Assembly: GCF_000467125.1 (NCBI RefSeq)
Contig: NZ_BATJ01000013.1
Coordinates: forward strand, 85,321 to 149,320
Length of the DNA stretch: 64,000 nucleotides
Reading direction: 5' to 3'
Source: Vibrio proteolyticus NBRC 13287
Lineage (GTDB): Bacteria > Pseudomonadota > Gammaproteobacteria > Enterobacterales > Vibrionaceae
Below the pieces are notes generated by a model that searched no databases, had not been told where the DNA came from, and saw only the letters and a program-made list of their open reading frames with translations. Within the stretch, counting starts at the first letter, position 1; every line of letters begins with the position of its first letter. The position numbers and the translations under genes were made by a program. Positions 9,249-17,448 of this stretch are shown here, piece by piece.

Positions 9249-10358
9249 CTATTCCTCCATCAAGTGAACTAAATCACCTTCAGTGAGAAATTGGACACCG
9301 GAGGTTACAATCACGTCGCCCTTCGCAAGCCCCTTTCTGACTTGGATTCGAGAGCCAGTCGCATCACCTAAACTCACGGCTTTGCGTACCACTGCACCTA
9401 CTTTCGGGTCGACCACCCAAACAGATGCGGATTTGTCAGGCTCGGCGAGAATAGCGCTTTCAGGAATCATAAACGTAGTGCCTGCAAAACCACCAGCTAT
9501 CCGGTCTTGTTCTGACTTCTCTCGATACAAAACGCGGCCTGTCATACCCGGACTGACACTTACGACATTCGGCGTTTCAAAGCTGACCGTCACTTCAAAA
9601 GTACGAGTCACCGGATCGGCCATAGAGGAGAATGCGCTGATTTTTGCGGGTAGCTCAGCATTAGGATAAGCACTCAGCTCAACAAAAATCTGCTCATTGA
9701 AATCGATGTCCGAAACGGCATCCACTTTCTTGGTTCGCGCCCAGTCAGCTTCTGGAACGTGAATTTTCATTTCCAACGCCTCTTCACTTAGAAGAGTTAG
9801 TACCGTTTGTTTGGCCTGCACGTTGGCAAAATCTTCCACCATTTTTTTCGCCACTCGGCCATCAAATGGCGCGACAAGCACAGTGTCATCTAGCATTTTT
9901 TGTGCTTGCTTTAGCTCAGCTTGTGCGACTCTTAATCCACGACGAGCCTGATCCAGTTGCTGCTTAGTGACAGCATGATGTTTAAACGCCGCTTGATATC
10001 GTTCAAAGTCACCTCTGGCCGCACTCACTTCAGCTCGCATCCGGTCACGCTGAGCCTGAAACGTGTCTGGCTCCAGACGAGCCAATACTTTGCCAGCCCG
10101 GACAAACTCCCCCTCAATCACCGCAAACTCGCTGATTCTGCCAGAGACCTCAAAAGCCATGTCCGACTGCTTGACCGCAGACACCTGTCCCGGATATTTA
10201 AATACCCGCTGGACTGAGTCCATACCCACAGTATGCAACTTAACTGGTCTTGAAATTCGTTCTCTCTTGTCCTGAAGTTGTTCTTCACACCCAGTCATCA
10301 ATGCCAGTGGCACCAATAAAAACCAAGCCCATATCCGCCGACTATTTCGTTTCACCAT
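9249..10358 (-). CDS. RND efflux periplasmic adaptor (membrane fusion) lipoprotein
   Basis: 369-residue HlyD/AcrA-type adaptor. The N-terminus carries a lipoprotein signal with lipobox LMTGC (Cys24). It is followed by the barrel-sandwich (lipoyl-like) half motifs around VSAVKQSDMAFEVSGRI and VLVAPFDGRVAKK, a helical hairpin at about 105-150 (AEVSAARGDFERYQAAFKHH), a beta-barrel domain, and the membrane-proximal domain with RKGLAKGDVIVTSGVQFL. It would bridge the RND permease and an outer membrane channel. First gene of the two-gene operon; its promoter should lie in the 349-base gap that follows the ToxS-like gene, which points the same way. Confidence 0.94.
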   Translation of the reverse strand: MVKRNSRRIWAWFLLVPLALMTGCEEQLQDKRERISRPVKLHTVGMDSVQRVFKYPGQVSAVKQSDMAFEVSGRISEFAVIEGEFVRAGKVLARLEPDTFQAQRDRMRAEVSAARGDFERYQAAFKHHAVTKQQLDQARRGLRVAQAELKQAQKMLDDTVLVAPFDGRVAKKMVEDFANVQAKQTVLTLLSEEALEMKIHVPEADWARTKKVDAVSDIDFNEQIFVELSAYPNAELPAKISAFSSMADPVTRTFEVTVSFETPNVVSVSPGMTGRVLYREKSEQDRIAGGFAGTTFMIPESAILAEPDKSASVWVVDPKVGAVVRKAVSLGDATGSRIQVRKGLAKGDVIVTSGVQFLTEGDLVHLMEE

Positions 10359-10707
10359 TCGTATACCCGTAATTCGTTACGCTCTATTGCAACAACACCC
10401 ACGCCATTACAACCAAAAGTAAAATGTCTTACTCAGAACTCATCTGATATCGCCGCCTTCACGCAGTTAGAGCGGCTCCAAGCGGAACAGAGGATATAAC
10501 AATAACACCATTTAACACAACACTTGTTATTTAAATTAAATAGCACAAACTGAAATACATATCACTGTACCCGCAACTGCAGTGTTCATAGACTCGCGTC
10601 ACGATTATGAGCAGCAACACGAATGCGCCTGAACCCACTGACGTCGCCACATCAGTAGGTTTATCGTTGAATGATTGATAGGAATGAATATGGGGGGATG
10701 TGCGCTT
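10359..10707 (-). promoter_or_regulatory. Intergenic region upstream of the RND operon
   Basis: 349 bases without a convincing gene. It must hold the promoter of the adaptor-permease operon and the 3' end of the toxS-like transcript. An imperfect inverted repeat (ACCCACTGA ... TCAGTAGGT, about 10635-10662) could be a weak terminator for the ToxS-like gene. The part around 10500-10560 is AT-rich. I could not define a -10/-35 pair with confidence. Confidence 0.35.
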
Positions 10708-11220
10708 TTACTTAGCAAATATTACATTGGAACCGAAATTATGGTTAGTAAGTAGCAGGGTCCTCTCATTGATTGCCTGCACTTTCCAGCTTTGCTGATT
10801 TTCGATCCGATAAAACTCAGCGATGAGATCCATTTGCGATGATGAGAGTACTTCGGGTACAGACGAAGTAACATGGTACTCTTTAGCTGCCGTCATAATG
10901 TAGTTATCGCGCGAGCTCCAGGTCCCGGTATCGGAGATCTGTAACGCGTCTCTATTTTTAGAACGTTGCGTCAAAATAAGCAGTTGGGTCATACGAGTGT
11001 ACGTACCATCCGATAAAAACTTTATGGAGGCGTGTATATCTATCTGACGTATTGGCCCAACAACGAGCTCTCGCTCAAGAGGCGGAATCAAGGTTGTTAG
11101 TGTCATTTCCCACTCTCGGGCTGTTAACGTACGGTGCAAATCTGAGCGACCAATAACAAATATCAATAAACTTAGTAATACAGAGCACGCCACGCTGATC
11201 CATACATATTTCTTTTTCAT
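10708..11220 (-). CDS. ToxS-like inner membrane effector protein
   Basis: About 170-residue membrane protein with one N-terminal TM (roughly 5-25) and a periplasmic domain, resembling ToxS, which binds and protects the periplasmic domain of ToxR and helps it sense bile. Matching family segments are LTAREWEMTLTTLIPP, VGPIRQIDI, KFLSDGTYTR, DTGTWSSRDNYIMT and INERTLLLTNHNFGS. I place the start at the ATG at 11220 because GGAG lies seven bases upstream; an ATG two codons earlier overlaps the preceding stop (ATGA) but is too close to the GGAG. Translationally linked to the ToxR-like gene. Divergent enough from the usual ToxS that a paralogue is likely. Confidence 0.85.
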   Translation of the reverse strand: MKKKYVWISVACSVLLSLLIFVIGRSDLHRTLTAREWEMTLTTLIPPLERELVVGPIRQIDIHASIKFLSDGTYTRMTQLLILTQRSKNRDALQISDTGTWSSRDNYIMTAAKEYHVTSSVPEVLSSSQMDLIAEFYRIENQQSWKVQAINERTLLLTNHNFGSNVIFAK

Positions 11221-11222
11221 TC

Positions 11223-12092
11223 TCATACTCCGGTTTGGCAGACAACTTCAGGCGTGCTGTATGAATAAAAAACAAGGGTTTGGTTTTTATCAGAACTCGG
11301 CAAAAAATGAATTAAGTTCAACATGACTTCACGGTCAGGATCTCCAGTGACGACGACTCTCTCAAGCTGCTGCGAATCCGAATAAGTCCGAATATAGTGA
11401 CCAATACAGTGGTCTACTTGTTCTAGCCAGCGAATGAGTTCCGGCTGCTCATCAGGTACTTCAATCTCCACATCATCAATCGTGGCATAGCGCATGACGT
11501 TGTCGTAAGGAGAAAGAGTGAGGCAATAAGAGATCAAAGGCAGGCTTAACATCAAGGCGATAAACAACCCATTAAGCCATACCGGAACAATATACGGACG
11601 TCTCCCCTTTTCTGGTGAGTCCATCACCTCAGGCTGAATATCGTCGTCAAACGGTTGGCTGTCATCCGGGTTTTCAGAGCTTATCATCCACTCAGTGCTC
11701 TCAATGTCAGCTTTATCTGGCGATCTTGAGATCACTAGTTCAACTGTACAGATCAACTGATAACCACGCTTTGGCACTGTTTTGACGAAAAAAGGCGACT
11801 TAGTCGAGTCTTTTAGTACTTTTCTCAAAACTGAAACAGCTTGGGTAAGGCTCGAATCATCGACTTCAAAGCCTTTCTGACGCCATACAAACTCTAATAG
11901 TTCTTCGCGTGTCACAATTTTCTGCTGATGAATGCACAACGCCAGCAATATCCGCCCTTCATTGCTCCCCAAGTGAAACAAACGTTTGTCGTCATGGATA
12001 TCCACCAACGTATTGCAGTTCGGATCAAACTGATACTGCTCAGCAAGAATAAACTTTGTTTTAAAACCATCGTTTATGTTAGTTAACTCCAT
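11223..12092 (-). CDS. ToxR-like transmembrane transcriptional activator
   Basis: 289-residue bitopic regulator with the ToxR layout. A cytoplasmic winged helix (OmpR/PhoB type, about 10-118) contains the ToxR signatures LGSNEGRILL, GFEVDDSSLTQAVSVLRK and DSTKSPFFVKTVPKRGYQL. A linker of about 45 residues, a TM segment at about 168-192 and a periplasmic domain follow. That domain keeps the ToxR pattern (IDDVEIEVPDEQPEL, then VVVTGDPD and LNLIHF) including two cysteines, Cys229 and Cys285, equivalent to the redox pair of ToxR. Well-known toxRS loci sit next to htpG; here it lies beside an RND pump, so I read this as a second ToxR-type system. Possible targets are the pump and the divergent 12452 gene (inference). 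Confidence 0.88.
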   Translation of the reverse strand: MELTNINDGFKTKFILAEQYQFDPNCNTLVDIHDDKRLFHLGSNEGRILLALCIHQQKIVTREELLEFVWRQKGFEVDDSSLTQAVSVLRKVLKDSTKSPFFVKTVPKRGYQLICTVELVISRSPDKADIESTEWMISSENPDDSQPFDDDIQPEVMDSPEKGRRPYIVPVWLNGLFIALMLSLPLISYCLTLSPYDNVMRYATIDDVEIEVPDEQPELIRWLEQVDHCIGHYIRTYSDSQQLERVVVTGDPDREVMLNLIHFLPSSDKNQTLVFYSYSTPEVVCQTGV

Positions 12093-12451
12093 TTTTCACC
12101 ACGTTATCGTCACTATTACGTCAAATGTTCTAGCTATAACGTCGCGGAGTATATCATCTTAACGAATTAACACAACGATCGTTATCTTAATGATAATCAC
12201 AAATTAAGACGCATTAAAGAAAAGGGCTATCGTTCAAAACCGCATAAGGTCACTGTTGACGTGTGGAATTTTCATTTTCGTGGGGAAACAGCACATTCAC
12301 CCGACAAATACGTCCTAAATGTGCACCCTAGTGTTTGAAATTGCTGAATTATAATGCCGGAGAGAAAGTGGATCATCGGGCCATTTCCGGCTTGAGACGT
12401 TAGCCGCCAGACACAACCACTTTAAGAATAATAAACAATATACAGGGCGAT
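12093..12451. promoter_or_regulatory. Divergent promoter region, ToxR-like gene / unknown 310-residue protein
   Basis: 359 bases between divergently oriented genes, so it should carry promoters for both. Around 12186-12204 the sequence CTTAATGATAATCACAAAT matches a 19-base Fur consensus at about 13 positions, mostly in one half, so it is a weak candidate only. No clear ToxR-type direct repeats were identified. Confidence 0.4.
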
Positions 12452-13384
12452 ATGATGAATCTACTAAACCTATTCAAAGGCGAAGAGGCGACCGTGTGCT
12501 ACGAGTTAAACGGATGCGCTGCCGATAAAAAACTGGGGATCGCGGTTCGCGGCTCGGTTGATCTCAAACACCTGAGAACACCGAATGACGTATCAGTTAA
12601 AGATGCGTTTATGGCCGGGACCATTGACGCCATTATCGAAAAACTGGGCAGTATGGAAGACGCGACGCCGCGCTATTTCTACGTCACAAATCGTTATGAC
12701 AGCATTAAAATCTGGATCAATAAAAGCAGCAAGGAGCTGAACGCGGCGACAACCTGCCCATTTGGCAACGCTATCGTTCACAATACCGGTCATCTGATCA
12801 TGACTGCGGCCACCGCCGGTTTTGCTGACACCGTCAGTCCGGTACTAAAAACGGCACTCGAATCACCACTCGGTGCCAATAATGCGCAATACGCTGCTCA
12901 AGCGGCTGAAACCATCATGAGTAAAGCGGCGGGACAATTCTCACCGGTAGGTAAGAATGCGTCAGCCAGCACAGACGCAGAGGCGACCGGCTTTAGCCTG
13001 GCAAAAGGCCTGCTCACAGATGCCAAATACTTGGTTAATGGCACTCGTCAGGCGCTCAAGGGCAACAAGAACAGTGATGTGAACTTCACCGGTATGCCCG
13101 TAGAAACGCCACCACACAAAGACAAAACCAAGCGCAGAAATAAAATTAAATCGCTGATACACAAAGCAAAGCAAGTCGTCAGCCCGGAAAAGTTGATCAT
13201 TCGTGTTGGCTCTGAGTTCAATAAGCATCATGCCGGAACCGTGATTGATCTTGGCGTCCGAGCAATCTCATTCCACGATCTGATCGAGTTTCTGACGTAC
13301 TACGCCGAAGAGCACAAACTGGTGAATTGTTTTCACGATCGCTCTGGCGAGAACGGCCTGACAAATCGGGTGAACGTCATCTGA
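12452..13384 (+). CDS. Hypothetical protein, 310 residues
   Basis: I do not recognise this protein. It lacks a signal peptide and clear membrane segments, so it is probably cytoplasmic. Residues 1-110 look like a compact mixed alpha/beta domain (FKGEEATVCYELNG, YFYVTNRYDSIKIWINK). Residues 110-200 are rich in Ala, Gly, Ser and Thr and probably loosely structured. A basic stretch lies near 215-245 (HKDKTKRRNKIKSLIHKAKQ), and a final domain contains GTVIDLGVRAISFHDLIEFL. The basic region could contact nucleic acid or membrane. Two ATGs occur in tandem at the start. It is divergent from the ToxR-like gene and ends at its own terminator, which suggests a single-gene unit possibly controlled by that regulator. 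Confidence 0.75.
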   Translation: MMNLLNLFKGEEATVCYELNGCAADKKLGIAVRGSVDLKHLRTPNDVSVKDAFMAGTIDAIIEKLGSMEDATPRYFYVTNRYDSIKIWINKSSKELNAATTCPFGNAIVHNTGHLIMTAATAGFADTVSPVLKTALESPLGANNAQYAAQAAETIMSKAAGQFSPVGKNASASTDAEATGFSLAKGLLTDAKYLVNGTRQALKGNKNSDVNFTGMPVETPPHKDKTKRRNKIKSLIHKAKQVVSPEKLIIRVGSEFNKHHAGTVIDLGVRAISFHDLIEFLTYYAEEHKLVNCFHDRSGENGLTNRVNVI

Positions 13385-13387
13385 GTG

Positions 13388-13418
13388 AAAAAGAGCGACC
13401 CGATGGTCGCTCTTTTTC
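13388..13418. terminator. Bidirectional terminator
   Basis: Hairpin AAAGAGCGACC / GGTCGCTCTTT with a short loop, flanked by A and T runs, between the converging 12452 gene and the CDF transporter gene. Confidence 0.85.
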
Positions 13419-13428
13419 TTTGGCGGCT

Positions 13429-14298
13429 TTACGCCGGCTCAACATGGATCAATACCTCAGCATTCGGCAACACTGCCATGATGGCCGCTTCGATTTCATC
13501 GCACTTCTGATGCGCACGTTCAACGCACATCTGTTTCGGCACGGTGAGATGGAAATCGATGTGGCGGCGGCGCCCCGCATAGCGGGTACGCAGTTGATGG
13601 TAATCTACGCCGGGTCCACACGCGTTGCGGATGGTTTCCATGGTCAGAGCCAGCTCTTGCTCAGAAATACTGTGGTCAAGCAAAGGCCGAAACGCATTAC
13701 GCAACATGTCAAAGCCTTCCCGGGTGATGAACAGCGCCACACCAATGGCAACCACTGAATCAATAAAGTACCAATGATAACCAAAGTAGCTGGCGATCAG
13801 CATCAGCCCCAATCCCGCCGCCACCCCCACAGAAGTCAGCACATCGGCTTTCAGATGCAACGCATCCGCTTCCAGAGCGACAGACTCTTCTTCTCGCGCC
13901 ACCCGGTATAGATGTTGTGAGACCAAAACGTTGATCAAAGCGGAAACCAGCATCACAACCACCCCTAATCCCATTGCACTGACAGGTTGTGGATCAAGCA
14001 GTTTTTCTACCGCTTCGTAGACTATCCAGCCCGCCGCGCCCAGGATCAGCAGGGCTTCCAATACTCCAGAAACGTTCTCAATTTTGCTGTGTCCGTAAGG
14101 ATGATTGGCATCCGGAGGTAAATCCGATTGACTCACGGCAAACAATGCAATCAACGCCGCAATCAAATCCATGGCTGAATGTATCGCTTCAGAAATGATA
14201 CTCACCGAGCCACTTACGATGCCGACCATTACTTTCATCACAATAAGTCCGCTGTTCGAACAAACCGAAAGAAGTGCAGCGCCAGTTTTACGATTCAT
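13429..14298 (-). CDS. Cation diffusion facilitator family transporter
   Basis: About 289-residue inner membrane divalent-cation/proton antiporter of the CDF family. TM1-TM2 contain the family signature GSVSIISEAIHSAMDLIAA, whose His and Asp four residues apart are metal-site residues; TM5 carries the partner DSVVAIGVALFI. The cytoplasmic C-terminal domain has the DYHQLRTRYAGRRRHIDFHL segment and ends with EVLIHVEP, as in FieF-like proteins. Metal (Zn, Fe, Mn or Co) cannot be fixed from sequence. I chose the ATG at 14298 because GGAG lies seven bases upstream; an upstream GTG at 14313 lacks this. Confidence 0.93.
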   Translation of the reverse strand: MNRKTGAALLSVCSNSGLIVMKVMVGIVSGSVSIISEAIHSAMDLIAALIALFAVSQSDLPPDANHPYGHSKIENVSGVLEALLILGAAGWIVYEAVEKLLDPQPVSAMGLGVVVMLVSALINVLVSQHLYRVAREEESVALEADALHLKADVLTSVGVAAGLGLMLIASYFGYHWYFIDSVVAIGVALFITREGFDMLRNAFRPLLDHSISEQELALTMETIRNACGPGVDYHQLRTRYAGRRRHIDFHLTVPKQMCVERAHQKCDEIEAAIMAVLPNAEVLIHVEPA

Positions 14299-14860
14299 AA
14301 CATAACTCCACAAAAGTGACCTTTCTCACTGCTGCGAATCTTATCACGAACTATTTACTCATTATGTCTATAATTTTTGTAAAATTTACACCAATAAAAA
14401 AATTAAAATCAAATATATATAATAAACAGATTCAATGAGATAGATTTAAAAAAACCCTATTAATGAAAGCTTGGGTGAGAATGAGTCTTACATAATCATT
14501 AGAATGAAAACAAATCTCATCTTTCTTCCTATTTTAGCGATGAGAAATAATATTTGATGATATTTTGCGCAGTAATGCGCTTGTTGATCGTGTCAGCAGC
14601 AGAAGGTGTATTTAGCTCCTGTCAGTACAAACTTCCCTCTGGCCCGTTAGAAAAATAAAACTGGTCATTTAGAAAACAAGGTGTATAGTGGTGTCAGCTC
14701 TGGCAAACGAGCTATTAGTGAAATGTTAAGTACAAGTCTGTTCTCAGTTACCTTTCGATACCCGTCGTTTAGCTCCTGCGATAACTTCTCTTCATAGTCA
14801 ATTCAATAGCTTTATGTTCGCAGCTTTTAACTTATTTTAAATTTCTATCGAGGTATCTAC
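14299..14860 (+). promoter_or_regulatory. AT-rich intergenic region with cold-shock gene promoter and long 5' leader
   Basis: 562 bases without a gene. The left half is very AT-rich. The right part should contain the promoter and a long untranslated leader of the cold-shock gene, a known feature of cspA-type genes whose leaders fold differently at low temperature. GTGTATAGTG near 14681 is a possible -10 area, which would give a leader of about 170 bases. I did not find an exact match to the E. coli cold box. AGG stands about ten bases before the ATG. Confidence 0.45.
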
Positions 14861-15073
14861 ATGTCTTCAAAAATGACTGGTTCAGTAAAATGGTTCAACG
14901 AAACTAAAGGTTTCGGTTTTATCACTCAAGATAACGGTGGCGCTGATGTCTTCGTACATTTCAACTCTATCGTATCAGACGGTTTTAAAACTCTGGCTGA
15001 AGGTCAGAAAGTAAGTTTCGACGTTGAACAAGGCAAAAAAGGCCCACAAGCGTCAAACGTTACTGCTCTGTAA
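14861..15073 (+). CDS. Cold-shock protein of the CspA family
   Basis: 70-residue single cold-shock domain, a five-stranded barrel that binds single-stranded RNA and DNA and melts RNA structure. The two nucleic-acid-binding motifs are intact: RNP1 KGFGFI (residues 16-21) and RNP2 VFVHF (30-34), together with [11 protein letters not shown] at the start and [12 protein letters not shown] at the end. Length is exactly that of the family. It resembles the Vibrio chromosome-II cold-shock gene, which is also followed by very small genes. A terminator follows 14 bases after the stop. Confidence 0.97.
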   Translation: MSSKMTGSVKWFNETKGFGFITQDNGGADVFVHFNSIVSDGFKTLAEGQKVSFDVEQGKKGPQASNVTAL

Positions 15074-15086
15074 GATTTCAAAAAGG

Positions 15087-15113
15087 TGTGGCGCCCTGTC
15101 GCCACATCTTCTT
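15087..15113 (+). terminator. Terminator of the cold-shock gene
   Basis: Seven-base perfect stem TGTGGCG / CGCCACA with a six-base loop, followed by a pyrimidine tract TCTTCTTCTTC. The T tract is interrupted, so read-through into the small ORFs downstream is possible. Confidence 0.65.
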
Positions 15114-15169
15114 CTTCACTTTCGCCACATCTCCCCCTCTCAACATCAATTAAATTACCCAGGATCCCC

Positions 15170-15262
15170 ATGTCCAGAAGAACAAGCCGCCAGCGACACT
15201 GGTATCAAATACTACGAGATAAATCTGTCAAGAAGGATAATAAACACGAGTGTTTAAAATAG
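15170..15262 (+). CDS. Possible 30-residue basic peptide
   Basis: ATG at 15170 with AGGA about eight bases upstream opens a 30-codon frame ending in TAG at 15260-15262. The product begins MSRRTSRQRHWYQILRDK and is strongly basic (Arg, Lys, His rich). Its end overlaps the GTG start of the next small ORF (15250), an arrangement that suggests coupled translation. Basic mini-proteins next to cold-shock genes may bind RNA or ribosomes, but that is conjecture. No family is recognised. Confidence 0.45.
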   Translation: MSRRTSRQRHWYQILRDKSVKKDNKHECLK

Positions 15263-15459
15263 AATTTTATTTAAAAGAAAACCAGGCACATTGGTCTGCA
15301 GAAATACATCAGTTAAACAGTGACATTCTACAACGTCATATTTTTCCAAAACTTCTGACTTCCCAACCCCACCTCAACTTCCAGTTTTGCGAGCATAACC
15401 AACAAGGCGTGATCTTGTCGGCAAGTGGCACCACACTTGGAAGCTTTAAAATTGATTAA
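15250..15459 (+). CDS. Hypothetical protein, 69 residues
   Basis: Starts at GTG 15250, inside the end of the preceding mini-ORF, with AAGGAT about fifteen bases upstream. The product (begins MFKIEFYLKENQAHWSAEIH) has alternating beta-like and helical stretches, a single cysteine and a C-terminal GTTLGSFKID, and has no signal peptide or membrane segment. The family is unknown. Its place in a run of tiny genes after the cold-shock gene suggests shared expression. The unusual start codon leaves the exact N-terminus uncertain. Confidence 0.55.
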   Translation: MFKIEFYLKENQAHWSAEIHQLNSDILQRHIFPKLLTSQPHLNFQFCEHNQQGVILSASGTTLGSFKID

Positions 15460-15497
15460 CCCAAACACGACCAGCATTCAGTAATGAGGAATCACAA

Positions 15498-15638
15498 ATG
15501 AGTAAAGCAAAGAAAAAACGTCCCGTTGAAAAGAAGACGACAGAGAACCTTGGTGAGAATAAGAACATTCATACCACAAGGAGAAAAATTGAAGACATTT
15601 TGAACCAGCGCGATTTTGACAAGTTATACGAGCTCTGA
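15498..15638 (+). CDS. Small basic protein, 46 residues (PA3496-like?)
   Basis: ATG at 15498 with GAGG eight bases upstream opens a 46-residue frame. It starts with a Lys-rich tail (MSKAKKKRPVEKK) and ends with TTRRKIEDILNQRDFDKLYE. The last part, a short helix beginning RRKIED, recalls the PA3496-type family of tiny proteins (suggested envelope-integrity role); the match is short, so I treat it as a hint. The strong ribosome site supports translation. Third and last of the small ORFs after the cold-shock gene. Confidence 0.6.
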   Translation: MSKAKKKRPVEKKTTENLGENKNIHTTRRKIEDILNQRDFDKLYEL

Positions 15639-15690
15639 TTGTTTTCCCGAACCCAATTACTCGTCAGGCTCGCGCTGACAAAAACGTACA

Positions 15691-16362
15691 TCAACTCTCA
15701 GAACCACCACCTTGTTCCCCGACACGATCAGACGCACGAAAATAGGCCATCTGATCAGCATGCGCTTTTATAAATGCCGGACGCGCAGTCGCTCGCGTCA
15801 CGTAAGCCCGACAAGCTGGATACGGCGTCAGGCCATCAAAACGGTCAACCAGGCGCAATACGTCTGCCATTGCAATGTCTGCAATAGAAAACTCTGCCGC
15901 CAGCCACTGGCATTGTGATAGCACCTGCTCCATATGCCTGAGCCGGACAGTGAGAAAATCATCGAGCGCTTTACGCCCTGAAGTGGCTTGTTGATCGTCA
16001 GTAAACATAAAGATCGACCAAGGTACGCTCGCCATCTCGACGGAATTCAATGCGGCAAAGAGCCATTCGATGACGCGATAACGGCCAGATAGATCGCTGG
16101 GCATGAGCTGACTACTGTGCTCCGCCAGATAAAGAAGAATCGCACCGCTCTCAAACAGAGACAGCTCGCCATGACGCAGCCAAGGAACCTGTCCAAACGG
16201 CTGCTGTGCGAAATGGTGCTGAGAGCGAGTGGCAAACGGAGTGGCTTCCACTCGATAGGGTAACGCGGCTTCTTCCAACGCCCAGCGCAGACGCAGATCC
16301 CGGACGTAGCCGCGTGGCGCTTCCGGTACCCAGTCAAACGTGGTGATCACAAACTCGGTCAT
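15691..16362 (-). CDS. Glutathione S-transferase family protein
   Basis: 223-residue cytosolic GST. The N-terminal thioredoxin-like domain (about 1-85) keeps the cis-proline and glutathione-gamma-glutamyl contact region GQVPWLRHGELSLFESGAI, where the Glu-Ser pair binds glutathione. The helical C-terminal domain contains FSIADIAMADVLRLVDRFDG, the conserved N-capping box and hydrophobic staple region. The N-terminus (TFDWVPEAPRGYVRDLRLRW) differs from the common classes, so the catalytic residue is not obvious. It likely detoxifies electrophiles. It lies 23 bases after the VOC gene on the same strand, so the two may be co-transcribed. Confidence 0.9.
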   Translation of the reverse strand: MTEFVITTFDWVPEAPRGYVRDLRLRWALEEAALPYRVEATPFATRSQHHFAQQPFGQVPWLRHGELSLFESGAILLYLAEHSSQLMPSDLSGRYRVIEWLFAALNSVEMASVPWSIFMFTDDQQATSGRKALDDFLTVRLRHMEQVLSQCQWLAAEFSIADIAMADVLRLVDRFDGLTPYPACRAYVTRATARPAFIKAHADQMAYFRASDRVGEQGGGSES

Positions 16363-16385
16363 GTCCTCTCCCGAACCTGTCGTCC

Positions 16386-16754
16386 TTACGCGTGTTTTTG
16401 AGGGGAAATCAGATGGATGATATTGGTCGGGCTGGCAATCCAGAAAGCCTGAAACCCCTCCGGCAGCGGTTCTATTTCATCCCGGCGGTGGCAATCATGC
16501 CGTTGCAGATACTCTGCGGCTCGTTCAACATCGTTGGTGGTCACTTCCAGCCAGATTTCGGCCTGACTTAACCCGGCTACACAATCGAGCCACAAGGTTT
16601 TATCACCAAACTCGAATCTTGGAGTGCCGTCCATGCCATCATTCGACAGCTCTTTGAAACGCAGTACGTCCCGATAAAAGCTCACAGTACGTTCGTACTC
16701 ATGAGCGGGAATCTTCATGGCAATGTTATTGCCTGGCTGGAACTCGGGTGCCAC
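16386..16754 (-). CDS. VOC (glyoxalase/bleomycin resistance) family protein
   Basis: About 122-residue single vicinal-oxygen-chelate unit: beta-alpha-beta-beta-beta repeats with EYERTVSFYRDVLRFKEL, RFEFGDKTLWLDCVAG and AEIWLEVTTNDVERAAEYL. Such proteins act as metal-dependent lyases, dioxygenases or binders; the substrate here is unknown. I prefer a GTG start at 16754, since AGGAG lies eight bases upstream; a GTG three codons earlier overlaps the Shine-Dalgarno. It precedes the GST gene on the same strand, and both may belong to stress detoxification next to soxR. Confidence 0.85.
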   Translation of the reverse strand: MAPEFQPGNNIAMKIPAHEYERTVSFYRDVLRFKELSNDGMDGTPRFEFGDKTLWLDCVAGLSQAEIWLEVTTNDVERAAEYLQRHDCHRRDEIEPLPEGFQAFWIASPTNIIHLISPQKHA

Positions 16755-16900
16755 TTTGCTCACTCCTTAAAGCTGGCAGTCTTACTTCCCAAAATGCCAG
16801 CCTGGTTGCATATCACACTATCACTACACTATAGCTGCAAAATCCGACAATTTCGAAATTCCGCGATACACTCGAAAACTCTCTCACCGCGCGTGGATAC

Positions 16901-17341
16901 TCACTGAATGATTCGTTGTGCGCCCTGCCCCTGCTGATGCAATGTGTCTTCCGGGTTGAGTAGCTGACACTTTTTCATGCTCAGACATCCGCAGCCGATA
17001 CACCCTGTCAGGTTTTCCCGCAGAGACTGTATTTGCGCCATTTTTTTATCCAAATCCTTTTGCCATTTTTTAGCGACTTTTTCCCAGTCCCGCTTGGTTG
17101 CCGTTTGATTCATCGGCAGGCCACTCAATTCAGCCGTGATCTCTTCAAGCGTGAAACCTATCGACTGCGCCACCTGAATCAGCGCGATTCTGCGTAGCAT
17201 CGACATCAGATAACGGCGCTGGTTTCCGGACGTACGGATAGAGGCGATCAAACCTTTGGTTTCATAGAAACGCAAAGCGGATGTCGCTACACCACTGCGT
17301 TCCGATAATTGACCAATTGTTAAATATTGATTATTTATCAT
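16901..17341 (-). CDS. soxR: SoxR redox-sensitive transcriptional activator
   Basis: MerR-family regulator that carries a [2Fe-2S] cluster and activates target promoters when the cluster is oxidised by redox-cycling compounds. From the ATG at 17341 it has 146 residues. The MerR helix-turn-helix is YLTIGQLSERSGVATSALRF, followed by a dimerisation helix and then the SoxR-specific cluster loop CIGCGCLSMKKC with Cys114, 117, 119 and 125. The frame is open seven codons upstream, but this ATG fits SoxR homologues. It is divergent from a RidA-family gene across a promoter with a SoxR box. Confidence 0.95.
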   Translation of the reverse strand: MINNQYLTIGQLSERSGVATSALRFYETKGLIASIRTSGNQRRYLMSMLRRIALIQVAQSIGFTLEEITAELSGLPMNQTATKRDWEKVAKKWQKDLDKKMAQIQSLRENLTGCIGCGCLSMKKCQLLNPEDTLHQQGQGAQRIIQ

Positions 17342-17377
17342 TATGTTACCTGACTTACCCAAGAGAAAACAAAGTTA

Positions 17378-17408
17378 TTGACTTAAAGTTAAGTTGAACT
17401 TCTATACT
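17378..17408 (+). promoter_or_regulatory. SoxR-regulated promoter with 19-bp spacer
   Basis: TTGACT (17378-17383) and TATACT (17403-17408) form a promoter with a 19-bp spacer, the over-long spacing that MerR-family activators untwist. The spacer holds CTTAAAGTTAAGTTGAAC (17382-17399), which matches the SoxR box CCTCAAGTTAACTTGAGG at 13 of 18 positions including most of its centre. It reads rightwards into the RidA-family gene. Confidence 0.8.
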
Positions 17409-17448
17409 ACTGCAAAATTTCATTAACAACGAATGGCAGGTTCATAAA

